Of a DNA stretch of 64,000 nucleotides, positions 54,674 to 64,000 are shown in pieces. Every line of letters begins with the position of its first letter. Positions within the stretch are counted from its first letter, which is position 1. The translations under genes were made by a program, and so were the position numbers. The stretch is taken from the NCBI RefSeq assembly GCF_000327385.1, contig NW_008708898.1, positions 2,215,240 through 2,279,239 of the forward strand, read 5' to 3'. The notes beneath the pieces are model-generated. The model made no database searches. It saw only the letters and a list, made by a program, of their open reading frames with translations, and had not been told where the DNA came from. The DNA comes from Lottia gigantea (taxonomy: Eukaryota; Mollusca; Gastropoda; Lottiidae).

Positions 54674-54723
54674 NNNNNNNNNNNNNNNNNNNNNNNNNNN
54701 NNNNNNNNNNNNNNNNNNNNNNN
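54674..54723. other. Assembly gap (50 N) with degraded flanks
   Basis: Fifty N are followed by homopolymer-dominated sequence and a further single N at 54790. The right flank (CCTAAACCAAATTTTTTTG...T-run...C-run at 54761-54815) reads like a homopolymer-distorted second copy of the left flank (CTTAAACCAAATTCTTAGTG...ATCACCCCCCC at 54639-54672). The junction therefore looks like two contig ends carrying the same sequence, not real missing DNA. The open frame crossing the gap is not a gene. Confidence 0.85.
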
Positions 54724-54849
54724 TTTAAAAACCCCCCCCCAAAAAAAATTTTTCCCCCCCCTAAACCAAATTTTTTTGTTTTTTTTTTANCCCCCCCCCC
54801 CCCCCCCCCCCCCCCGCCACCCCCCAAAAATCAAAATACCCCTGGCCAG

Positions 54850-56300
54850 AAAAATAAAGGAAGTCGGATTTCTGTGTGATGTATATTACAAAGGGCGGTT
54901 ATAATACGGGTAGATAACAAATCGGGTTAAAAAAAATCAAATGCAAACATTTCCAATTTTATTTATATATCCAGTTTTACCTACATAGCCTCTTGAAAAG
55001 AATCCCTAGTGAGTTTGGATACAGGGGCGTTTTTAAGGGGAACCCGATTTTTTTTTTTTTCACTGCTGGATCCCCCCCCCCCCCCCCCTCCCCCCTCCCC
55101 TCCCCCTTTGCCGAATGTTACCGAGAAACGTCATGGTTTGATATTGTAATATATTCATGAAACCTATCCCTTATCGTCATATATATCGGAAATATATACA
55201 GTATAGTGTAGTCTACTAATGGATGTCAGTTGCATTGTCTACTAGTCATGTATTTCCATTGATTAAATTATAACAGGCAAACAATAAACTTATTCGCTGT
55301 GGTAAGCCTAATAACAAAAAATACCACGTTAAATATGGTCGAATTTAATATTTTATCCGCATTTTTATTTGCTATCTAGTTTGACGACTCGGTAGAGAAA
55401 CAATTTCATGTGAAGCGAAATTCGATAACGTACAGTTAATAAATCGTATTAAACACATTTCAACAATAAAAAGGATTTTACAAGGTAACTATTTGCAAGT
55501 AATGAAGAATTTTTACCAAAAATATCAAACAGGACATTTTCACGAATATACTGTGGTTTAACTTCAACAACATGTGCAAAATGTGTTTACAACTGCAAAA
55601 TCTCGATATTGTTTGACCTTTAACCTTTTATCTAATGTTTTCTGTATCAACACCACAATATTCTCGAGATTTACTAAGAACACGCCTGTCTTCCATTATT
55701 TCAATAACAAACTGGCCTTGTTAAGCTTCATGTGAATTCGTGTCTACGATTCTTCAATTACAATTATTTACTTCGTTTAATCGACATTTTCTGTCTCTAT
55801 TAGTTTCCATTTTCTTTCAATGATATACATTAAAACAGTGAGAAGTCTTGACTCGGTGGCCATCTTTTTCAACCGAGCTTGCATATAAATCCTAAATAGC
55901 CGCAGGTTTTAGTTAATTACTATCAAGATTGTCCTAATTCAGCTATGACGGTAAAAGTAGGGAGTTGAAATCGTATTCATGTGTGAAATAGGCTGACGTT
56001 ACCAGTTATTTTCGCCCATCAGCTTGCCATGCTTCATTGAACAAAATAAATCGCTTTATATTTTGTAGTAATGAGAGGAGAGAAAATACTGGAGAAAGGT
56101 GACTAGCTTTTGAATAGTCAATCACAAACGACTACACATAAAAGTTAAAGCCAAGACGTGAGAGGAAAGAGGCAAGATTGATTAGCAAGAACTGTGGTCA
56201 AAACGTGTGACCACCCGCAGTCCCTGATGGGAGGAGCCTAACACATAGCATGTACGTCAATCAAACTGGTGAAGTGAACAAAGAAAGCTAGGAGCAGTAA
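54850..56300. other. Upstream flank of the ZNF608/609 ortholog
   Basis: AT-rich sequence with a C17 tract and pyrimidine run at 55072-55107. Around 56210-56240 it is less AT-rich, with GGGAGGAG, which could be part of a promoter. No gene is recognised. Confidence 0.4.
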
Positions 56301-56851
56301 GAGAGGATTATACACGATAGTATTCAGTTTATACTGGCACACCGCACTGTCGACATTATATACCAGTGAATATCGGATACTTTTAACTATAATATACTAT
56401 TTAAAGCTATTGTACTATTGGATTTTATATGAGAATTCTTATGGATATATTGTATTAATAGTGTGTTACTGGTATGTTGTAATTGTTTATTCAAATGGAA
56501 TATTGTAATACTCGTGTTATTGGACTTTTCAAAGTGATTTTTAAATTTTGTCACATTTTTAATTAAAGTGTAGTAAAATGTGTTATATATTGTAATGATT
56601 ACTATTTAATATAAATCTAATCATTATTATTTCAGTTTTGGATTGTATTATATTGGAATACTTTGTTAACTCAGCAGTCTTCACGACAAAAACTTTAAAG
56701 GGACAACATCCCAAAATTTTAACATGGCTGATTCTGGATTTACTTTACTAGTGACTCTTTAGTGATTGTTACTTTTTATCTGCCTGTGGACAAATAGAAA
56801 TTTGTCCCTGGCAAACTTAAAACCATTTTGGACCTGGAGTCCTTATATAAA
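56301..56851 (+). promoter_or_regulatory. Probable promoter / 5' UTR of the ZNF608/609 ortholog, with candidate leader intron
   Basis: An initiator-like TCAGTT lies at 56324-56329. A donor-like G|GTATGT at 56471/56472 and an acceptor-like TCATTATTATTTCAG ending at 56635, with a CTAAT branch-like string before it, would remove a 164-nt leader intron. That would also remove several upstream ATGs. Inside the remaining leader a 12-codon upstream ORF starts at ATG 56724 and stops at 56760-56762, out of frame with the main start; it could dampen translation. All of this is motif reading without transcript support. Confidence 0.35.
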
Positions 56852-57328
56852 ATGAGTGGTACAGAACACCATGTTCACGCAACTGCGGATAAAGGCCTCA
56901 AAATGAAAATCAAAAGAAAGAATGTAGCTGGGGTGAACAAGGCTGATAGCAAACATGAAATTGTGAAAAATGAAGGAAAAAACGTCGACTCGGCTAATAA
57001 CAGTGGAGCAGGGGTAAACGGACAAAGTACTGACAAAAACAAACAAAGCAGTTCAAATAGTGACAAGTCACCGTATAAAAATAAAAGTACTCATAAAAAG
57101 GAGAAAACGAAAGAAAAGGGTGGAAGTAATATTAACAATAAAACTGATCGTTTAGTGAACGGTAATATTAGTAATGGATTAGATGAACTCTTCAACAAAG
57201 TTTCAATGGAGCCTAAAATAGCAGACATGGCACAAACTGTCAAGAAAGAAGGAAGTTTAGATCCCTATGATTTTAATAATGATGATGATGGAATAACATT
57301 ACCTACTAAAAAGGTTAAGACAGAAAAG
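56852..57328 (+). CDS. ZNF609: Zinc finger protein 608/609 (scribbler/brakeless) ortholog, first visible coding exon
   Basis: This is a nuclear transcriptional co-regulator: Drosophila Brakeless/Scribbler is a co-repressor, and vertebrate ZNF609 works with NIPBL and Integrator in neural development. The exon gives residues 1-159 from ATG 56852 (context AAAATGA) and ends at an AAG|GTGAGA donor in phase 0. It is low-complexity and rich in Lys, Ser and Asn. It has a basic, NLS-like KMKIKRK (17-23) and three VKxE SUMO-consensus sites (K39, K131, K156). The end, TKKVKTEK, matches the KKVKSEK of vertebrate ZNF609 as I recall it. The conserved DEWDIG...IIDLD N-terminus of vertebrate family members is not seen upstream. 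The frame is open back to 56798 without an ATG, so an extra upstream exon spliced near 56797 is a real alternative to this start. The exon itself is secure because of what follows it. Confidence 0.85.
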
Positions 57329-60087
57329 GTGAGAACTCATTTCTTAGATTTTTTTATGTATCTTTGAAACTGTCAACTTCTCACTTGCAAAGGTTTGCAT
57401 TGTACTGATCCACCAAGAAAATTATGCCAAGTAATGTATTAAGCCCAATAGGTGCAAATGAACCTGAATGGACTTCGGTAAGTATGCCCGTGAAGAGCAC
57501 CAACATTTCAAAATCAAAAATGAAAACATTAAAAAACCCACGAAGCAAATCTAATGGATTTGTGTAATTTAAAGCTGTGGTAGTCAACTGATTAAGATCT
57601 GTAATATTACTTCACCATTAACCATTAATTACGCCTGTGAAGTTGTATATAAACCCAACATTAAAAACACCATATCTTTTCTTTTTTATCTTCAATCATT
57701 TTATGTTTTTTTAGACGCGAATTTATGTGCATGATAAACTATAATTGATGATAATGTTGAAACGTGAGGCGAAATCAATGAATCAATATTTTTTATACTA
57801 CACTTAGAAAACCATTTGACGCTTATTGATTCTACATTTTTAAAGATACAGTAATTCATTGTAGACTTTTGCTGATTTGTCCTAATTTTTGTTGCAGTCT
57901 ATGCTTTTACAAATGCATGACGGACATTGTCTGCTGTCGATCCATTGAAAATTGGGATTGAAAAAATCATTTACTGAAACGAATTTGGACAGGCTGCTTA
58001 AAATTTAAGAAGACATTAGGTTGACATTTTGAAACGAAATTAATCTGCAAAATGTACTTATGAAGTATTTTTGAATCAAAATATATTTGCATTGTTGTGA
58101 AAATCTTTTATTTTTTTCTCAGCCAACGCTTTCGTAGTTTCACTCGTCACTTATTTTTCTTACCACATTCACCCAGTGTAATTGAAAGCACAGCTTGGTA
58201 AGAAAATGGAGATTATAATTGATGTGAAAGAGTAAAATATTGAGATTGTAATGGTATTGATTTACCACCACTCTAATGTCAATATGATTTTATTGTTATT
58301 GTTAAGCTGAAAGTCTGATAGCTTTTCATGTCCTCGTAAAATGATGAAGGCAACTTATTATAAACAATCAAATAACTTCAGTTTCTAGCCTGGGGCAAAG
58401 ATTCAAATATAATACGGTTTTAACATGCAATGATTATGCCTTCAAACAGATCATTAAAATAAACAATTACATTTAATATTTACTTGTGTAATTATTTCTT
58501 TGTATAAAAGGGAAAAATATCTGTGATCAGTTTGAACTTACAATCCAGATATCATAGCAGTTAGATGAGATTAAAAATAAAAATAATATTTTAAAAAGTG
58601 ATGAATTTTGAAACCTTTGGGAATTTGAAGTACAGGGAAATATTAACTAGAGACGTGCCTTATTAGAGAAAAATGTGTCATTGGATTAGGCCCGAGTCAG
58701 CGATGAAATTTCCACTAGATTTTCTATAATGTAATTTCTTCAAAATTCCAGTCACCAATTAGACCTATTTATTATACAAGCATCTTGCACACTTTTGTAC
58801 TTAGCCTTATCGGGAAATTGTTCACCCTTTTACGTAGAGAAAAACAAAAGTAAACACAAGAATAGAATTAGGTAACGCCCCTTTCGAAATAATGTGAGCC
58901 CTTAACAACTAGCAATTACCGTGTAATTAAGAATTGTATAGATGTGTGTATTGAAGCGTGACGTGACTTTGTAAGTGACAGCAGTCAGTCACACTAGATT
59001 GACAATAGAATTACTAGAGTTGTTGTTTCCCTGTACAACATCAGTTTATAGTAAACTCATGTACTGGACATAGCCTTGTATAGTTTAGTTTAATGACACT
59101 GTCACTAGATAACGTGTTCTAAATTTATTAGATAACGTCTTTAAATGTGAAACTGAAGTTATAAATGTGATACACGCCCGGATATATGAACTTTAGAACA
59201 AGTTGTGTTACCGGGTTTACCTTGTTCTAAAACTATGTGATGTTTAATAAACACATTGTTTGTAAGATTGATAATATGCTGCTGAAAAGAAACAGGAACG
59301 TAAAAACGAAAGTAGGATATATTTTCTTTCACATTCTGTTTTTATTAAATAAATGGTACACGTATTTTTTGTTGAAGGATTGGCTTCTTTATTATTTTTG
59401 TAAGCCAATTCTTAACCTTTTGATAATACATTAACCCTTTGATGGCAGATTTCTTATCTTACTCAACCAATTGGCTGAAGTAGACTACAAACTTCTTCAA
59501 CTTTTTTTGGCATCATATTTTGGAGCGATTCCATGACTTTCTGCTCTTTAGCAATAATACTGTTGTAAACCTTTCACCTTAACAGATTTAGTGCTAAATA
59601 AAATGGTGAATTCCATAAATTAGATGTAGAGCAACAACCATTAATAGTTAATCATATTGTCTTGCTCAATCAATACTAACCTTTTGTTGGAGTTGAGAAT
59701 AAATGTATAATAAAACTTGATTTTAGTTGAGGAATAATGTAAAAAAATTAGATAAATGTAATTTCATAACAAAACAATTAAGTATAGCCTGCTACTGTAA
59801 TTCTACATTCTACAAATAAAGATAGGAATAATAAACTGTTTGACAAACCCCTTTCTATGGATGTCACATATGAAAGATGTTTGGCCTTATTTGAAGATGA
59901 TTGTCATTATATTACATTTTTGACTTAGGGCTAGATAACCCCTACAAACACTCCGAAACAGACTCCTTACTAGCTCTTCAAAGAGGAGGAGGGAATGTTT
60001 CTAACTACTTGCTTGTACTGATTTTTTATTTATAACTGCGAAGGCCTATCCCAAATTTAATATCATGGAAAATTTACATCATTACAG
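57329..60087 (+). other. Intron 1 of the ZNF608/609 ortholog
   Basis: A 2.76-kb phase-0 intron bounded by GTGAGA and ATCATTACAG. It is AT-rich and T-rich on the coding strand. I see no embedded gene. Reading through the donor would add only 12 codons before a stop. Confidence 0.85.
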
Positions 60088-60244
60088 GTGGAGAGTGCCA
60101 GCTCCCCAATGCAGGTAGATAGTCATCATATTGGAGTAGAAACCTGTACTATTGGTGTTTCCACAGAGCCTGATTGTCTGGGACCATGTGAACCAGGAAC
60201 CAGTGTAAATCTGGAGGGAATTGTCTGGCATGAAACAGAAAATG
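60088..60244 (+). CDS. ZNF609: ZNF608/609 (scribbler) ortholog, second visible coding exon
   Basis: This exon encodes residues 160-211 and the first base of codon 212. The acceptor is TTACAG and the donor AATG|GTAAGT, phase 1. After VESASSPMQV it enters the most conserved N-terminal block of the family: TEPDCLGPCEPGTSVNLEG (184-202) and IVWHETEN (204-211), almost identical to vertebrate ZNF608/609. This is the strongest single piece of evidence for the gene's identity. The role of this block is not known to me; with the next exon it has the alternating pattern of a small beta-rich fold. Confidence 0.93.
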
Positions 60245-60687
60245 GTAAGTATTGTCTGAATCAGTCTGAATTATTGATTCCGCTTCTTTCTTGCCAAATT
60301 GTCTGGTTGTAGACAATATATGAAGTTCTTTTATTTTGTCATTAAGTCCGAATTTTCTGAAATGATTATCTTAGACAAATTATTGACCAATTTTTATTGT
60401 ATTACACCTCGTGATTAATTTATCCTTGGAAACATTGGACAGGTCACATCTACTGAGATCATGGCTCTAAAACTATACACAATTTCCATCTCTAAATGTA
60501 GGCCTATAATTAACTTTGAGCTGATTTATTGCTGTTATTGATTAGGTATTTCTTTAATCTGTATTTTGAAACATAGTTAATGCTACCAATGCTGAATTAA
60601 GATTCTTAGCATACACATATAGGTATTTTTGAGATACCAAAGACCCCACTTACTGCTAGAATTTGACACTGTGATCTCTCTCTTTAG
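60245..60687 (+). other. Intron 2 of the ZNF608/609 ortholog
   Basis: A 443-bp phase-1 intron with a GTAAGT donor and a TCTCTCTCTTTAG acceptor. Nothing else is seen in it. Confidence 0.9.
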
Positions 60688-60775
60688 GTGTATTAGTGGT
60701 AAATGTCACTTGGAGAGGAAAGACCTACGTTGGCACACTTTTAGATGCTACCAAACATGACTGGGCACCACCTAG
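60688..60775 (+). CDS. ZNF609: ZNF608/609 (scribbler) ortholog, third visible coding exon
   Basis: This 88-nt exon completes G212 and encodes [11 protein letters not shown] (213-223) and [17 protein letters not shown] (224-240), plus two bases of the codon for R241. The donor is AG|GTATGT, phase 2. The sequence continues the conserved block without a gap; vertebrates have [16 protein letters not shown] and the same HDWAPPR ending. The next part of the protein (FCESP in vertebrates) and the C2H2 zinc finger are not found before 64000, so the gene is cut by the window edge and not broken. Confidence 0.93.
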
Positions 60776-63700
60776 GTATGTTCTTTAAGATTTTATTATT
60801 TCAGAGCTGATGTCAGATCTATTCTTATTTTCTAGATTCATTAGGTTTTCATGCTGACTTAATAGTAGTAATTTATTTTGTTGGTCAATGTTCGTGAATT
60901 TTGTTCTGCTGGTGTCATTGTATTATGTCAGCGTTTTGAGTTATTTGGGTTTAATTAAGTAGATTTGTTCAAAAGTTGTAGTTGCATTGATCAAATATCA
61001 TATTCTCTAGAGTGATAGATAGGTGTATATCACATTAAATATATATTTACCAACTGTATTATCAGGCTGCTTGTCTTGATTTCTGGCATTTATGATATTA
61101 TACAGCTATTCCATGATACACTAGTTAGCATTCATATAAAAACTGCAGATCTCAGTTATCAAATATTAAATCTGCAGGTATAAATCTGATTATGTGGCGT
61201 TTATTAATACCGTTACAAATTGCATATACACCCGGTTGTTAGCAGTTATTTTTGGCATTTTATGAGATGATATTACATGTTTCAATTCATGATAAAGTTA
61301 ATGACATTACAATCTCTTTTATGATAAACGCTTTGGACTTTCTGCAATCCAGTACTGTAATGAACATGACACGAGGCTCCATACATGTATATATTTTAAT
61401 TGCACCTTTTAATTCATGCTGTCATACTAAGTATGTGAATTTGAGTTTTTTTGCTCTGCATAAATTAACTGCTTCAGTATCATAATGAGGGCTTAATTGG
61501 CTTTTTTCATACATGCCATGCAATTGCAGAATATAGTTGAAGTCTTCTGGTATGATGAAATGACAGTATTTTGCATTTCTAACACAAGTGTTATTATAAA
61601 GATATTTAGTGGGTGTTGGCAATGTGCCAGTTTCAACATTAGAGTGGTGGTAATACAATATGTAAAGTTAGGTATATTTGTATATATCATAGTTTATTTA
61701 TACAAAGGATATTAATAGTTTTATCTTTTACACACTTTAACTTTATATAAACTTTTATAGGAAGAAAAAATAGTTTGACAATATATGATAAATGCGATGA
61801 AAATATAATTGGCATTACTGTTATATACAATAATTTGTTGATGTTTATCTGAAATGATTTTAGAAATACAGACCCTGGGGTCTCAGTAGCAGAATGAAAT
61901 ATTCCATTTCATACCCAGCCAGGTGCTAAAGACTGTTATTTTCACATAATATACTGAGGGTGATAATCATAAGGAAAGTATAATAAAGAAAGTTGCAAAT
62001 TATAGGGAAATAAAAGGGCCCTTTTTGCCCTATTTCACAAGGAAACAAGTAAATGGGAAATTTTAGTTAAGTGTCAAATCTTTAAATATTATAATAGAAA
62101 TAATATAATGCAACTTAAAGAAATATGCTGTTTCCTGAATTTTAATAATTTTCAACAACTGTTATATAAAATGAGTCAAATAGGAAATATTTGAAATGTT
62201 ATAGTTTAATTATGATTCATATATTGAACCTGTGTAGAATATATGTGTACTCAGGCATGAACAATATAGCCATTAAGAGTTCAGATTAATACAACGGCCA
62301 ATAATCTAATGGCTAATAGTCTAATAACTTATCATAGATCAAGATAATCTCCCATTAATCCAGGATTATAATCCAAAGTGAAGCTTTATTATGATTTTTC
62401 TTAAAGTTCTTAATAATTTAAGGTCAAGTGAAAAGATTAATATTAAGAACTGTTAGATAGATAATCATTGATATCAACTTTATTGTATTAATTTGGGAAA
62501 GGTGCAAAATGATATCACACCTAATGCCTCTCTGTGACGTGTTTTATCAACTATGATAACTTTTTTGACAATTTTTCTATTATCATTAATTGATATGACA
62601 ATGTTTGAAAAATTTGATATAAAGAAAGAAATCAAAGAAAGTGAACAGAAATCCCCTCAGCATGTGATGAACTTCTGGTAATATAGCCATCTTCTTTGAT
62701 GTAAATATGTATTAACCTTGTTTAAAAATCCAGATATCTTTTTGGTGCAGAGCGGTCATACAGCTATCTTAATTAGTATTTTGAATCATACCTAGAACAT
62801 GGATCTCTCTTAAATTAAAATCGGTGAGCTTTCATTGATAAATAATTCTGAAACTCGTTTCCTAGCTTTCATGTAAATGTTGATATTTTTTCCCATTTAA
62901 ATAGGAAAGATAGCTGAATAGATGAGATGTGCTGATCATGAATTAGCCTTATTAAATCAATAGTAGAATTGATTTCATGTGAAACCAGAGAGCTGTAGAA
63001 TTTCTCATTGATATCTAACGGAATAGACCTAATCTTCTTTAACCTTTTAATACCATTACCTCTTAATCAATGTTTGATATGATATTATATTTAACTTGAG
63101 AATTTTTGAAGAGGTTGATTAGCATGTTGTAAAGATAAAGTGACCTATCAGGTGCAAGTTACAGTCATAGTGGTGTCAGGATTTGTCAATGCTGTTTCTT
63201 GCTGTATACTATTCGGGTCAAAAGGGACTTATCTGACAAAAACCCTTGGTTGAGCTTCTTTAATTCTTCTACAATAGAAAAGCAAAATATAACAGACTGC
63301 CCATGACCATTTTACTTATTGTTCACTTTATGGCAAGTCAAGAGAAGAAGAGTAAAACATAATCTCATTATTTTATTTCAATTTAAACTGTTAATGTATC
63401 ATATAATATATTTGAGATCAAGGAAAGATTAAGAATGTTAAGTTACATGTAATCTTGGCAGGAGTTTTATTTGGAACAAGTTCAATATATTTGGTAAGAA
63501 AATAAATGAATGTGACAAAATGTAGGGATATGGGAGGTCATTACATCAAGTTACATAGCAGCATATCAAGTTCAAATCTAACTTCTAATGTTGGTCTAAT
63601 TAAAGCAAACCCATACCACTCGAGATATTAATGGCTACAATGAAAATCTAATCAAGTGGTTGACCTTTTCTAATATTAATGTGTTCATTAGCTATGATAA

Positions 63701-64000
63701 ATTTCAACTAATTGAGCTTATGATCAAATAGATCATATCAGATGTTGTGAATTGAAGAGTATGGCTATATATCAGAATATATTCTCCTTTTGTCTCCTCT
63801 ATCTATTTTATTTTAATGTTACGGTAAATAAAGAACTGTATTTGGTTAATAATGTTGTGAAATGTTAAAAGTTAGTGTGTGTTTGAAATATGTGTTATTT
63901 TGCTTTGGCTATAATTGGTATGATTACTGATGAAAAAAGACGAAATGTGCCAGACAAAGAAATTGTTGAGGGAATTTAATCCAATAGATAAAAAGTCTGA
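60776..64000 (+). other. Start of intron 3 of the ZNF608/609 ortholog (runs off the window)
   Basis: At least 3.2 kb of AT-rich intron. Open frames around 61252-61715 on both strands are short and match nothing. A GC-richer patch at about 61868-61925, containing a GAAATATTCCATTTC near-palindrome, may be an old repeat. No exon coding for the next conserved block is seen. Confidence 0.75.

Noticed and set aside
54551-54904. A 117-codon open frame
   Set aside because: It crosses the N gap and homopolymer debris, so it is an artefact of the assembly.
57329-57367. Read-through of the first donor giving a 171-residue short protein
   Set aside because: The AAG|GTGAGA donor is strong and the next exon joins in frame with conserved sequence; there is no poly(A) signal just after the read-through stop to support a short form.

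Overview
The window is AT-rich animal nuclear DNA. Two protein-coding loci can be recognised, separated by about 47 kb with no identifiable gene. Spliceosomal introns with GTAAGT/GTGAGA/GTATGT donors, a tRNA-derived SINE with target-site duplications, LINE tails, minisatellites and long intergenic DNA rule out a prokaryote. Protein resemblance and the SINE body point to a lophotrochozoan, most likely a mollusc; that placement is inferred from memory of families and was not searched.

Layout. (1) 1-7350: AT-rich flank with small hairpins, a 22-A run and, at the far left, a weak reverse-transcriptase resemblance. (2) 7354-10340: a complete, intronless ALDH4A1 gene (mitochondrial delta-1-pyrroline-5-carboxylate dehydrogenase, 564 aa) with a TATA-like element and a T-rich downstream region. 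(3) 10341-56300: gene desert with three minisatellites (12697-13364, 18391-19017, 24092-24752), a 5'-truncated SINE with a 10-bp target duplication (15684-16026), a second SINE tail (20346-20399), three LINE 3'-end fragments (26727-26890, 32424-32781, 40440-40975), a 188-bp foldback element (49477-49664), a dispersed-repeat pair (19555/39230), plus-strand poly-C tracts and an assembly gap (54674-54723) that looks like an unmerged overlap. (4) 56636-64000: 5' part of a ZNF608/ZNF609 (Drosophila scribbler/brakeless) ortholog on the plus strand. Three coding exons are visible (56852-57328, 60088-60244, 60688-60775); the third intron runs off the right edge, so the zinc finger and the rest of the protein lie outside.

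The two genes have unrelated jobs: proline catabolism in mitochondria, and nuclear transcriptional co-regulation. Nothing suggests that they work together. The desert next to the ZNF608/609 ortholog resembles the gene-poor setting of vertebrate ZNF608 and could hold its regulatory DNA, but no individual enhancer can be identified by eye. I found no convincing previously undescribed system. The most useful follow-ups are the intronless ALDH4A1, the unresolved N-terminus and three SUMO-consensus sites of the ZNF608/609 ortholog, the foldback element, and the assembly gap.
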